39,665 bases of DNA from a virus. Location: IMG/VR virus record IMGVR_UViG_3300031862_000365, positions 1 to 39,665 of that record, one strand, 5' to 3'. The position numbers and the translations under genes were made by a program. The notes below the pieces were generated by a model that saw only the letters and a list, made by a program, of their open reading frames with translations, made no database searches and was not told where the DNA came from. Below, piece after piece: positions 15,713 through 25,206 of the stretch. Each line of letters begins with the position of its first letter. Positions within the stretch are counted from its first letter, which is position 1.

Positions 15713-15869
15713 CGACCGACGAACTCGATCTGCGCGAGAGGACGTATCCGATGCCCTTGATCAAGCCTATGACGAAGCCCGCAAGTGCGCCCCCAAGACC
15801 GGCAACCAGAACGCCGTCGAACAGTCCGCGCGGTTCACTAGTAACGATAGCAAGCACCGTGGAAAGCAT
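15633..15869 (-). CDS. Antisense small membrane protein (78 aa)
   Basis: The plus strand has a 216-base gap here between two very long genes; the minus strand fills it. ATG at 15869 has GGAGG eight bases upstream. The product starts MLSTVLAIVTSEPRG and then has a Gly-rich hydrophobic segment, VLVAGLGGALAGFVIGLIKG (residues about 20-39), with glycine-zipper spacing. A Ser/Arg-rich stretch and a Pro-rich tail follow. One, perhaps two, membrane passes. Its 3' end overlaps 80 bases of the 698-aa gene. It is the only rightward-region gene on the minus strand. Function unknown; a holin/antiholin-like or superinfection-exclusion peptide is possible. Confidence 0.55.
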   Translation of the reverse strand: MLSTVLAIVTSEPRGLFDGVLVAGLGGALAGFVIGLIKGIGYVLSRRSSSSVVSTPPPEGPAPTTSTPGPPDSHAKQR

Positions 15870-15928
15870 GGCAGGAACCTCCATCAGGGCATGAGGAGTA
15901 TACCCCGCATTCCCGGGAAAGCAAGCCG

Positions 15929-18900
15929 ATGGGCGAGATTGCAGACATCCTGGATCAGACGGCGACACCCACGGGGGATATCGGGCGCATCCTGGCGGCG
16001 ACCGAAAGGCCGGGTATCGGCGAGATCGGTGACATCTTGGATGCGACGCAACGGCCCGCACCGTCCTTGGGTGAACTCGCCACGAGACCGCCACGCAGCG
16101 CCTACGAGGTCGGCCAAAGCCAACTCCAAACGATGTACCCGCCTGCGCCCCTACCGCGATACCTGACTCTGCCGCCGACCGAGATCGGCAACATCCTGGA
16201 AGCCACGGAAGCGCCGCCGGCACCACAGTTCGGCACGACTGTTCCCGAGCGCATCGTTGGGACAGCGAGGGAAGTGTGGACCGGCTTTGAAGATTTGGCA
16301 CAGAGCGGGTTGGTAGGACTCCTGCGATTGAGTCGCCAGAAGGACGTGGCCGACAGGTGGCAACAACATTTCGAGATTGAAAACCTCAAGAGGGTTCGCG
16401 GACTGCCTGATTTCCCGACCGTAACGAGCGTTCTTCATCAGGCCGGATACCTCGGCGGGGGAATGCTGGCGGGACCTTTGACCATTCCGACGTTTGCGCT
16501 CTCAGGCTTCAGCCGGGGCTACGATGATGCCGCGGCGCATGGGGCCAACGAGAACGCCCGTTGGGAATCGGGATTGCTGAACGCCGGCATCGATGTCGCT
16601 ACGCTCGGCCTCATCCGTCCGATTGCGGCCTTCAGCGGTCCGGCAAAGAACGCGATCGCGACGGTCCTCAAGAACGCGACGGGCGAGGCCCTTCAGTGGG
16701 GCGTGATCGGCGCCATCATGCGTTTCGGCGAGGATGCCGTGGCCCGCATCTTGTACGATCAGAACCGTGAAGCGTGGGATGGCATCCTTGAATCGGCCGG
16801 CGGCGGGGGGATCGCCGGGGCCGTGGTCGGTGCTTGCCGGGCCTTCTTTCACCTGCCGCCCGCTCCGGTCGGTGCTGGGGAGCGGTCAGCAGTCAGCCCA
16901 GTGGAGGTCGACCGCATCGCCGCCGCCCTGGCCCGGTTGTCACCGGAGACCCGCGCCCGCATCGCCGCCATGCCGGAACCCACTCGGACCAGATTCAGGA
17001 ACGAACAGGAACTCTTGGCGGCCCTCTCGGCCGAGAACCTCAGCGCCGAGAGCCGGACGGTGCGGCAACAGGTCCTGGACGAGGCCCGGAAGATGGCCGA
17101 GGCCCCCAGGATGCCCCAGGAGCCGCCCGTCGAACCTCCAAAAACCGCGCCGGAACCCGTAACGGCCCCTAACGTGCCCCCGGAAGCCGCGCCAGAAGCC
17201 CCAGGATTGCGCCCAGCCGTCGCGCAGGGTCCGGTTAGGGTAGAACCTCAGCCGGTGGCCGCGAAGGCCGTAGAGGCTCCGGCGGTGCCGCCTGCCCCGG
17301 TTCCTGCGCCGACCCCGACCGAAGTTCCGCCAGCCGTGCCCGAGAAGGCAACGAAGCGACTCACCAGGAGCCCGAGCCTGAAGGAGGCCAAGGCCGCGGC
17401 CAATGAGTTCGGTCTGATGCCAGCCAAGGTCCAACGGTTCTTGCAGTTCCTGCGCAGGCCGGGCATGACCGTCGAACAGGCGGCAGATCTGACGAGCGTC
17501 CGGCCGGAAGTCGCCGCGGTGTTGGCTGAGCGGTTCAAGCCGGAAGGCGGTAAGACGTATAAGGAGATCGTCAAGGAGGGCGAGAAGCGGCTGACGGAAG
17601 CCGTCGCGGGAGTGCCGAAAGTCGGGAAGCGCCTGAAGAAGGCAGTCGCCATGCCCCCGCCGGCGGAAACTGCGCCAAGTGCGCCAGAAGTGCGCCAGGT
17701 GCGACAACCGGCCGCCGCTGGCAAGGGATTTGCTGTTGGGCAAGAAGTCACGAGCATCGAACACCCGGAGAGGGGCACGGGCACGGTCACGCGCGTTGCG
17801 ACGGCAACCCCGGCGTCGCCGGATCTGTATCAGGTGACGTGGCGGGACAAGAAGAAAGGCTGGTTGCGGTCGGTCGAGATGCGGCAAGCGCCCGCGCCAG
17901 AGGGCAAACAGCCGTGGGAGAAGTTCTACGCAATTTGGCGTCATCCCAGCGACGGCAAATTCCGCATCGTAGACAAACGCAATCCACCTGACTTCCCGTG
18001 GGAGAAGGCGCGGCCGTTCGACACGCCAGAACAGGCCATCGCCTCTGTAGAAGCAAATTGGCAACACTGGGAAAAGACCCGCGCTCAGAGTGTACAGGAA
18101 CAGGCGCGCGAAGCAGAACGTGATCGGCGATTATCAAAACGTCTTGCCAAGGGCGCTGTTGGAACCTATGTGCGGGAACACGACCTCGACCTGGCAGAGA
18201 ATGCAGGAGAAGTTGAAGCAGGCGAGGGCATAGGACGGGTGGTGTGGGAAGACCCCGGCAATACGATAGAGACGAACGAACCTTCCGCCGTCGGTCTCCC
18301 AGGGAGCAAAGATGTCCGCGCCATTCATGTTACGAGCGACGAGGACTACTGGATACGACGTTTAGCCGAAGACTATGGACGTGACAGGAAGAACGCGAAG
18401 CGCCTCACGATTCGCCTTGCGCAAGGCGACATTCTGGCCGACGACGTTCAGTACATGACCGACCCCGATACTGGGCTCAAGGCCGATTCTGCCATTCTCC
18501 TAACGACTCGCAAGACGCTTCGGCGTGGTGTAGATTTTGTCGTGGGCGATGAACCTTGGGCCGACGCCGCGCTTGCGAAACTCGAACGGCCGGGCGGGGA
18601 ACGGGGCGGGACGGCCGCCGTCTCGCCTGTAACGCAGCCTGCGAAGGCAGTTGAGCCGGGGGAACCGGGTTACGTGACGCCGGGGTTGGCGCACGAAGTG
18701 GAACTGATTCGCCGCTGGAAGGGGGCCGGAACCGTCGGTCAACAGGCAGCGCGCCTTGCCCGTGGTCTCCGCGCCGCTGGCGTCACATTCCAGCGAGAGA
18801 ACGCGGGGACGGGTTCGGTGTATTTCCGGGTCGAACTGCCAGAGGGCGAGTCGCTTTCGCTTCGTGTCGCGGACCATGCACAACCTGAGCATGGGGGCGT

Positions 18901-21900
18901 CCGATGGTCGCCCGCGCTGGGAATGGCTACGCGCAAGGGCGCTGCGGATTTCTCGGCAGACCCGGAGACTGGACAGACGTGGCGCGACCTCTTGAAAACT
19001 GCGATTGAAAGAAATGCCCCCGCAAGCCTGGCATCACGTGCGCCCGAGAGCGCGGTGAACATAGAAGGTGTGCCCCGTGGGGCAGAACCTTCATCAGGCG
19101 CGCGTCAAGTGGAATCCGCCGCCCCTGCTGCCGTGCCAGTCGCCCCTGCCGCAGAGGGCAAGCAGCCGTGGGAGATGACCTACGCCGAATACCGCGCCTG
19201 GGCCGCCGAAAATCATCCCAACGAGGCCATACGGCGGTCCGCGCGCTCGCCGAAGTCTCTTGAAAGCGGAACGTCGGCGGTCGCCGATGTCGCTGGCCAA
19301 TGGAACGAGGCTAAACTTCAAGAGAAACTGCGGGCCGACGCCGCGCTTGCGGGCGAGGCGGCACCAACCAAGAGACTCCAGCGGAAGGTGCCCCAGGAAC
19401 CTGTGGCCGCCGAAACTGGGGGCGTTCCCGCCGAACAAGCCTTGATTCCTTTACAGAGACCGCCCACTCTGACGGATTGGCGGACGGCAAAACCGGGCAC
19501 TATCGTGCGAACCGATTTCGCCGACTACGAGGTTCTTCGGAGGCGGATCCGCCCGAAGCAGGAAGCACAAAGGTTGGCAAGGGAGCTGGGTGGCGAAGTT
19601 TGGATTGACGGGCCAGATAACTGGGCAGTCGTTAGAAAAATCCCCAAGGAAGGCCAAGTCGTCGCGCCTGCCCCCACACCAACGCGCGCTGAGCCTGCCC
19701 GCGACCTTCTCGGCAAGCCCGTGTTCGAGAGCAGAACGGGCGAGCAGCGCGCCTTGGGCTTCGAGGAACCGCCCGTCGAGGGTCACCCGGAGGCCCCACG
19801 AGCCGCAGTGGCCGAACCTGACGAATACGGTCTGACTGCCTACGATTACGAACAGGCCGAACGCATCCTCAGCGGCGGCAAGTGGAAACCGAGACCGGCT
19901 GAAACCATTGGGGTGAGGGCGTGGCTGGCAGGAAAAGCGAAACCGTCCGGCCATGAAGTTCTCGGAGCTGGTCTGTCGCCGGCCGATGTTGCCGATGCTG
20001 CGGGGGCTTGGACTACGGCCGAAAAGACCGCAGGGCCCAAGGACCGGGAACTCCGGGCCTGGAACGTGTCTCGGACCACGATGGAGGGCGAGACGGGCGC
20101 CACGCTCCTTGACGACATCGAGGTGGCCAAGGAGCGGGCGAAGAAAAGCATGGGCGGGGGTGCCACACCCGTAGGTCTCGGCCCCGTCTCCGATGTGGTG
20201 GACCTGGGATACCTGTACATCAAGAAGGGCGTGCGCGACTTCGCCACCTGGGCGAAACAGATGGTGACCGACCTGGGCCAGCGCGTCCGGGCTTACTTGC
20301 CCAAGGTCTGGGCCCGGGCGATGCGGTTCTGGCGCGAGGAAACCGGCCAGACGTTGCCCCGCGAACCCGGCGAAGAATCGGCAGGGGAACCGACCCCCGA
20401 AGAAGTCGAGGCGGAACTTCAGGCCGAGGCCGAAGCGGCGCTTGAGAGACAAGGGGAACTGGTCGAACCGCCGCTGGCTGAGAAACCGATGGGAGAACCC
20501 TACGCCGACGCCGCCAGCGCCGGGAAGCGCGTATTGAACCTTCTGCGCAGTTTCAAGGCGGCCGACCTTCCGAAGATGGTAGATCGGTTGAACGCAGCCG
20601 GCGAACGCGACTTGAAGACCGTGCCTGAAGTCGCGAAGGCGTTGGCCGACCTGCGCGAAGCGACGAAGTACAGGAAGTCCGTCGAGGCCGAGGCCAAACC
20701 TCTCATCGCCGAAGCGCCGACGCGGGCCTACACGCCGCTCCTGGACTGGCTGGGGGAGAAGATCGACGCCCGGGCCGGGGCCGACATGGCGACGGAGATC
20801 AAGGAGGCGCTGGCCGGCCGGCCTTACCTGCGGAAGTTCTTCGACTTCACCGGCAAGAGTCGGCCGCGGCCCATCGACGGCGTGATGAGCGAGGCGATGG
20901 AAAGCGCGGACAGCGGTTTCAAAGGCGACGACACCAGCGCCTTCCTCGACCAGATGGTGAAAGAGGCTGACGCCCTGGAAGCTCAGCGCGCCATCGGTGG
21001 CGACGTCGGACAACAAGTCAGGGCGATGGCGGAAGGCAGCCGGGACCCAGGCGAGGTTCGGGCACTCGCCGAAAGGGTTGACCGGGCTGTGGCCCGCGAG
21101 AACGACATGCAGAGGGCGGTCGTCGAGAGCCTCGAACCTCACATCATGGTTCGGCGGGTCGAGAACATCGCCCGGTTGGAAGCGCAGCTGCACGAGGCCA
21201 AAGCCGCAATCGAGACGGAGACGGCCAAGGCCAGGCAGGAAGAGCGGGCCGCCTCAGAAGCCAAATTGCAACAGGTACTTGCGGCGACCCATGAACAAAT
21301 CCGGATCTTTCAGGTCCACGCGAAGATGACCGCAGACGCCCGGATCATGGGTGCTCGGGCGCGCGCGGCCGCGTTCGAGAAGTTGCGGAAGGAGTTCAAG
21401 GCGGCGGTACAAGCCTTGCCGCCCGCCGTCCGCGGCAAGTTGTGGCGGTTCTCCGAAGGCATCGAGCGCCCGGAGCAACTGACGCTTGGCATCGACCGCG
21501 CGCAGCGACTCCTTGGCGAGGAGTTGAAGCGCGGTGCTTACGAGACCGCCCTGAGAACGGCCAAGGTCATTCACAATCATCGGATGGAGTTCGACCCGCA
21601 GGCCGATGCCGAGGCGTTGGTTGAAGCGGAAAAGGTGCTGGCTGGCGGCGCGACGGCGTTCAAGGGCGTCAGTGTCGAGGAGATGCGGGAGATCTCGAAC
21701 CGGCTTCTTGAGACCTGGCACATCCACCAGAACGCCAAGACCCTCTACGCGCTTGAGGGCATGGCGAATGCGGAAGATGCCGCCCGATCGGTGCTGAAAG
21801 ACTTGGCGGATTGGAAACCTGCGGCTGGCGTAGAGGAGCGCGGCCCGGCCCCGGGGACTCCGCACAGGTCCATGCCGAACCGCGTGGTAGACCTCAACAG

Positions 21901-24184
21901 TTACCCGGACTCCTTGATCGAAGGGCATCTCGGGCCGGAAGACGGCGTACTTGAGCGCGTCCTTGTCAGCAACGTCGGAACGAACGTTGCCCATCACTTT
22001 TCGGCGGACTGGTACGCAATCTGGGACCCGATGAACGAAGCGTGCAAGGTAGCCACGGGCGGCACCCTCAAGAAGGAGGCGGCGTTTCGCTGGTTCTCGG
22101 CGCCCCTGACATTCGAGATAGGCGGCGTGAAGGTCAGGGCGGAGCGCGAACAGTGGATGACCCTGCGCGCGGTATTGAAGGATGCCGACGCGACGGGGAA
22201 GTGGCTCAAGAACACGGAATCCGACAACCCCGAACCGTCGACGGCCGTATGGTCCAACCGGCGCGGCAAAGTCGCCTTGGCCTTCAACAACATGGCGGAG
22301 GTTCAAGCGTTCAGTGATGCTTTCGATGCAGCCGAGCCCAAGGCCGCCGCCTACATCGACTCCTGCCTTGCCGCGACGAATGACCCGGCTCGATTTGAGA
22401 AGAGTAATGCCACGCACTTCAGACTGTTCGGGACGTACCTTGAGAAAGTGCCCGGAACCCGGATGGCCACGGAGTATAACGTGGCGGCCGAGAAACAGCG
22501 GGCCGTGCCCGACTTTTCCACGGCGTCTCCGGCCGACATCCTCAAGCACCTGCGTCAGCACTTCGCCCGGTTGCCCGGCGGCCGCGGCATCAGCATGGTC
22601 ATCGGTCGGTTCAACAATGTGCTCCTGCGCGAGGCATGGGAAGATGCCGCATTCAACACCTACGCCCCTGGATTACGGGACGGATGGACGTTGCTTCAGC
22701 AGATGGTGGAACACGGGGCGGGCGAAAAGGAGATCACGCTGAAGGCGTACCTGGGCGAGCGGGTCGGCCAGGAAGTTCCTCGGACTCTCGATAGTCACCT
22801 CAAGTCCATCGCGAAGTATTATGGACTCTCCTATCAGGCGAGACTGGAAGAAGCCGACATTGACCCGGTTGCTCGCCGCTTGCTTTACAATGCGATGGGG
22901 GCGGCGGTTGCGTTGAAGTGGACACCGATTGCCAACCAGATTCCGGCGGTCCTGTTGCCCTGCGCCGACACCAAACCGATGGCTCTCCGAGACCTCTTGG
23001 CGGGAATCATCGAGTTCGCTTCGAGGGCCGGCTGGGCTTGGCAGAAACTGAAACGGTTGCGGTCCGACATCAGATTCAGGGCGGAACTCACGAACCCCGA
23101 AGATTTCATTGCGGCTTCGGAGTCGGCCCCGCGCGGTTACGGTCCCAACCGTGTATGGCGAACGATTAAGAGGGCCGTGCGCTACTCGGGCCGGGGCATG
23201 ATCCGCGTGGATCAGGCCAACCGCATCCTGCATTACTTGGCTGCCCGTCATCAACTGATTCGAGAAGGCAAGTTGTCGGGGGAAGCGTTGGAGCAAAAGG
23301 CCGCCGACATGGCCGCCAGGTGGATGTACCGCGTGGACGCCCCGCTGCATCCGGCCTATGCAACGCCTGTCGGTCGTGCCGCCAGGACGAGCACGCTCAT
23401 TGCCGCTGTCACTCCATTTACGAAAGGGAAACTCGCCAACTTCCAGGTAGTCCTCCGTGCCATCAACGACTATGCCCGCGACGGGGACGCGAAGAAACTG
23501 GCCTACAAACTGAGCATTGCAGGAATCGTGGCGGCGGGCTTCACGGCCATAGGGGTCGCGGGGGCGTACTTCGCTGGCCGCAAGGTCGGCGAAGGTCTCG
23601 GCGGCGTCCCTGGCGACTTCGTAGAGAACGCCCTGGGGAACGTCTACGGCGCCACGGAAGCGATCCGTCTCATCCGGTCGAAGTCCCCTTACGGAGTTCA
23701 GGTATTTTCGAGTCCGCCGGTGGCGGCGGCGGAACGGGTGGGGCGGGGCCTCGTCGGCTTGAGGGTCGCCATCGAGAAGGGCGGCACGGATAAGGCCCTC
23801 GCCGCGGCCTCGGAGATTCTGCGGGGTTCTGCGGCGCTCGCGGGGATCCCGACCGATCAAGCCGTCAACCTGATCCGTTTCGGACGTCGCATCGGCGCCC
23901 CTGGCCATCAACTGGCCCAGTGGCCCGGTCTCAGGATGACCCCGGCCGTGCGCCTCATGGCCGACATCCTGGGGCCGCGCATCCCCAGTCCGCCGGAACC
24001 AAAACGTCTGATGAAAGGCGCCAAGCCGAGGAAACGCTTGCGGCGAAGGCCGGAACGCGGCGATGTGGCGATGTTCCGCCGGCTGACTTATCAGGAGGCC
24101 CAGCGGGTCTATCGGTTGGCGGATGCCGACGAGAAACGCCTCTGGGGAAGCATCCTTGCGAGCAAGGTCAGGAGTGGTCGATAG
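15929..24184 (+). CDS. Giant phage polyvalent protein (2751 aa)
   Basis: One uninterrupted frame of 8.3 kb. From the N-terminus: four short repeats of a G/T-E/D-I-x-x-I-L-x-x-T-x-x-P motif (2-14, 16-28, 31-43, 84-96); a Gly/Ala-rich hydrophobic region (about 170-310); a proline-rich linker (391-472); an SH3-like segment (about 603-654); two GKQPWE modules (about 659 and 1078); a YxFRVE…SLRVADH segment (about 920-998); a helical DLGYLYIKKGVRDFATWAK segment (about 1425); a long coiled coil (about 1746-1830); and a C-terminal region (about 2290-2560) resembling LPD38-type polyvalent domains, with a hydrophobic helix. Proteins of this kind in phages and conjugative elements are thought to enter the cell with the DNA. 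The ribosome site is weak (GGAAA). Confidence 0.85.
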   Translation: MGEIADILDQTATPTGDIGRILAATERPGIGEIGDILDATQRPAPSLGELATRPPRSAYEVGQSQLQTMYPPAPLPRYLTLPPTEIGNILEATEAPPAPQFGTTVPERIVGTAREVWTGFEDLAQSGLVGLLRLSRQKDVADRWQQHFEIENLKRVRGLPDFPTVTSVLHQAGYLGGGMLAGPLTIPTFALSGFSRGYDDAAAHGANENARWESGLLNAGIDVATLGLIRPIAAFSGPAKNAIATVLKNATGEALQWGVIGAIMRFGEDAVARILYDQNREAWDGILESAGGGGIAGAVVGACRAFFHLPPAPVGAGERSAVSPVEVDRIAAALARLSPETRARIAAMPEPTRTRFRNEQELLAALSAENLSAESRTVRQQVLDEARKMAEAPRMPQEPPVEPPKTAPEPVTAPNVPPEAAPEAPGLRPAVAQGPVRVEPQPVAAKAVEAPAVPPAPVPAPTPTEVPPAVPEKATKRLTRSPSLKEAKAAANEFGLMPAKVQRFLQFLRRPGMTVEQAADLTSVRPEVAAVLAERFKPEGGKTYKEIVKEGEKRLTEAVAGVPKVGKRLKKAVAMPPPAETAPSAPEVRQVRQPAAAGKGFAVGQEVTSIEHPERGTGTVTRVATATPASPDLYQVTWRDKKKGWLRSVEMRQAPAPEGKQPWEKFYAIWRHPSDGKFRIVDKRNPPDFPWEKARPFDTPEQAIASVEANWQHWEKTRAQSVQEQAREAERDRRLSKRLAKGAVGTYVREHDLDLAENAGEVEAGEGIGRVVWEDPGNTIETNEPSAVGLPGSKDVRAIHVTSDEDYWIRRLAEDYGRDRKNAKRLTIRLAQGDILADDVQYMTDPDTGLKADSAILLTTRKTLRRGVDFVVGDEPWADAALAKLERPGGERGGTAAVSPVTQPAKAVEPGEPGYVTPGLAHEVELIRRWKGAGTVGQQAARLARGLRAAGVTFQRENAGTGSVYFRVELPEGESLSLRVADHAQPEHGGVRWSPALGMATRKGAADFSADPETGQTWRDLLKTAIERNAPASLASRAPESAVNIEGVPRGAEPSSGARQVESAAPAAVPVAPAAEGKQPWEMTYAEYRAWAAENHPNEAIRRSARSPKSLESGTSAVADVAGQWNEAKLQEKLRADAALAGEAAPTKRLQRKVPQEPVAAETGGVPAEQALIPLQRPPTLTDWRTAKPGTIVRTDFADYEVLRRRIRPKQEAQRLARELGGEVWIDGPDNWAVVRKIPKEGQVVAPAPTPTRAEPARDLLGKPVFESRTGEQRALGFEEPPVEGHPEAPRAAVAEPDEYGLTAYDYEQAERILSGGKWKPRPAETIGVRAWLAGKAKPSGHEVLGAGLSPADVADAAGAWTTAEKTAGPKDRELRAWNVSRTTMEGETGATLLDDIEVAKERAKKSMGGGATPVGLGPVSDVVDLGYLYIKKGVRDFATWAKQMVTDLGQRVRAYLPKVWARAMRFWREETGQTLPREPGEESAGEPTPEEVEAELQAEAEAALERQGELVEPPLAEKPMGEPYADAASAGKRVLNLLRSFKAADLPKMVDRLNAAGERDLKTVPEVAKALADLREATKYRKSVEAEAKPLIAEAPTRAYTPLLDWLGEKIDARAGADMATEIKEALAGRPYLRKFFDFTGKSRPRPIDGVMSEAMESADSGFKGDDTSAFLDQMVKEADALEAQRAIGGDVGQQVRAMAEGSRDPGEVRALAERVDRAVARENDMQRAVVESLEPHIMVRRVENIARLEAQLHEAKAAIETETAKARQEERAASEAKLQQVLAATHEQIRIFQVHAKMTADARIMGARARAAAFEKLRKEFKAAVQALPPAVRGKLWRFSEGIERPEQLTLGIDRAQRLLGEELKRGAYETALRTAKVIHNHRMEFDPQADAEALVEAEKVLAGGATAFKGVSVEEMREISNRLLETWHIHQNAKTLYALEGMANAEDAARSVLKDLADWKPAAGVEERGPAPGTPHRSMPNRVVDLNSYPDSLIEGHLGPEDGVLERVLVSNVGTNVAHHFSADWYAIWDPMNEACKVATGGTLKKEAAFRWFSAPLTFEIGGVKVRAEREQWMTLRAVLKDADATGKWLKNTESDNPEPSTAVWSNRRGKVALAFNNMAEVQAFSDAFDAAEPKAAAYIDSCLAATNDPARFEKSNATHFRLFGTYLEKVPGTRMATEYNVAAEKQRAVPDFSTASPADILKHLRQHFARLPGGRGISMVIGRFNNVLLREAWEDAAFNTYAPGLRDGWTLLQQMVEHGAGEKEITLKAYLGERVGQEVPRTLDSHLKSIAKYYGLSYQARLEEADIDPVARRLLYNAMGAAVALKWTPIANQIPAVLLPCADTKPMALRDLLAGIIEFASRAGWAWQKLKRLRSDIRFRAELTNPEDFIAASESAPRGYGPNRVWRTIKRAVRYSGRGMIRVDQANRILHYLAARHQLIREGKLSGEALEQKAADMAARWMYRVDAPLHPAYATPVGRAARTSTLIAAVTPFTKGKLANFQVVLRAINDYARDGDAKKLAYKLSIAGIVAAGFTAIGVAGAYFAGRKVGEGLGGVPGDFVENALGNVYGATEAIRLIRSKSPYGVQVFSSPPVAAAERVGRGLVGLRVAIEKGGTDKALAAASEILRGSAALAGIPTDQAVNLIRFGRRIGAPGHQLAQWPGLRMTPAVRLMADILGPRIPSPPEPKRLMKGAKPRKRLRRRPERGDVAMFRRLTYQEAQRVYRLADADEKRLWGSILASKVRSGR

Positions 24185-24207
24185 ACCAGAGAAGGAGGAA
24201 CCGAATC

Positions 24208-24561
24208 ATGGATTGCCCGTTCCACGGCGAGATCGACATTGCCGACGCCTCGGTCCTTACGAATTTCACCCTGTACCTGGGGGGCGAGACAGTTGCCTAC
24301 ACACTGCTCGACACGGACATGGTCGAGATCACCGACTACTCGATCTCCCCCGAAGTCGCGATGGTTGTTGTCGGTTGCGGGAACACGAACGCGGCCGGGA
24401 CGCGATGGTTCGACCGCTGGTGCGCGGCGGCGGGCGGGGCAGACCGTGCGTTGCAGACGCCGCACTATCTGCCGGCGGGGCACACGCCCTCCCTCGTCGG
24501 CACGGTCGAGGGCAATCTGAAGGCCACGATCCACGGCCTGATCCACCAACGCTCGATGTAG
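24208..24561 (+). CDS. Hypothetical small virion-region protein (117 aa)
   Basis: GAAGGAGGAA precedes the ATG, one of the strongest ribosome sites in the window. The product starts MDCPFHGEIDIADAS and is beta-rich (LYLGGETVAYTLLDTDMVEITDY, PEVAMVVVGCGN) with three cysteines. It lies between the polyvalent gene and the tail-fibre block and may be a small structural or chaperone protein. No family is recognised. Confidence 0.65.
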   Translation: MDCPFHGEIDIADASVLTNFTLYLGGETVAYTLLDTDMVEITDYSISPEVAMVVVGCGNTNAAGTRWFDRWCAAAGGADRALQTPHYLPAGHTPSLVGTVEGNLKATIHGLIHQRSM

Positions 24562-24600
24562 TGGGCCTGACACCAGCACGGGCCAAACAGGAGTCTCGTC

Positions 24601-24648
24601 ATGGCTGATCTGGTGGCCGAGACGGGGAAAAATCAATGGCAGACCTGA
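24601..24648 (+). CDS. Possible 15-codon micro-ORF ahead of the 76-aa gene
   Basis: CAGGAGTC is followed at good distance by ATG opening a 15-residue peptide, MADLVAETGKNQWQT, whose stop lies inside the next gene. The first residues resemble the start of that gene (MADLNILGQ). It may be a leader that couples translation, or a decayed duplicate start. Coding status is uncertain. Confidence 0.25.
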   Translation: MADLVAETGKNQWQT

Positions 24649-24866
24649 ACATCCTTGGACAGGCGGCGGCTGCGACAACGGCAGCGCCGCGACTCGCCGC
24701 GTTTCGGGGCGAACTCGACAAGCGTCTCGAAATCTGGAACCGCCTGACCGACCATCAGAAGCGCATGTGGATCAGGTCCGGCAAAGACCCACTGATGACC
24801 TTGGCCTGGCAGACCTATAAATATCTCAAGCAGTTTTTCGGGAGCGCCGACGATGGCACAGTTTAG
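24636..24866 (+). CDS. Small helical protein (76 aa)
   Basis: GGGGAAAA lies before the ATG. The product is helical and basic (RLAAFRGELDKRLEIWNRL, DHQKRMWIRSGKDPLMTLAWQTYKYLKQFF). The aromatic pattern in the second helix is amphipathic but not a clear membrane span. It overlaps the next gene by 14 bases. Small helical proteins here in phage genomes are often tail-fibre chaperones or connectors, but there is no specific support. Confidence 0.65.
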   Translation: MADLNILGQAAAATTAAPRLAAFRGELDKRLEIWNRLTDHQKRMWIRSGKDPLMTLAWQTYKYLKQFFGSADDGTV

Positions 24867-25206
24867 CGACACGAACTTCGGCTGGAAGGTCCCGGAAGGC
24901 GTCGCGGACGGCGACGAGTTCCTTCGTTGTAACCTCGTCCAGTTGCAGCCTCACACTCCGGTCTGCGCGGGCAAGATCGGGCTGGTGTTTCGCCGGTGCA
25001 ACCTGGTGAACTGCGACCTTCCGCCGGACGCCATTGCCGAGGATTGTGCCCAGGGTCACGTATCCTGGTGTGCCTGGCTGCATTCCGAATGGCCGCTCCC
25101 TGCGGAACCGATTGAGTGTCCCCACGTTACGACGAGACACACCGTCACCGTTGACGGCGCTGTCGTGGCGATGGAGTACGAGCGCGCCGATATGGCGGTG
25201 ACGTAA
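24853..25206 (+). CDS. Phage protein of the MAQFxDTNF type (117 aa)
   Basis: ATG overlaps the previous gene; GGGAGCG is upstream. The N-terminus MAQFSDTNFGWKVPEGV and the repeated pattern RCNLVQ…RRCNLVNCDLP resemble short phage proteins with a pentapeptide-repeat-like core (EFxRCNL, FxRCNLxNCxLP), usually encoded next to tail-fibre genes. A Trp/Cys pair (SWCAWLHSEWP) and a strand-rich C-terminus follow. It ends in a TAATG junction with the tail-fibre gene, so a role in the tail-fibre complex is likely. Confidence 0.7.
   Translation: MAQFSDTNFGWKVPEGVADGDEFLRCNLVQLQPHTPVCAGKIGLVFRRCNLVNCDLPPDAIAEDCAQGHVSWCAWLHSEWPLPAEPIECPHVTTRHTVTVDGAVVAMEYERADMAVT

Noticed and set aside
19451-21193. Minus-strand open frame opposite the polyvalent gene
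   Set aside because: Low-complexity translation without start signals; explained by codon bias of the plus-strand gene.
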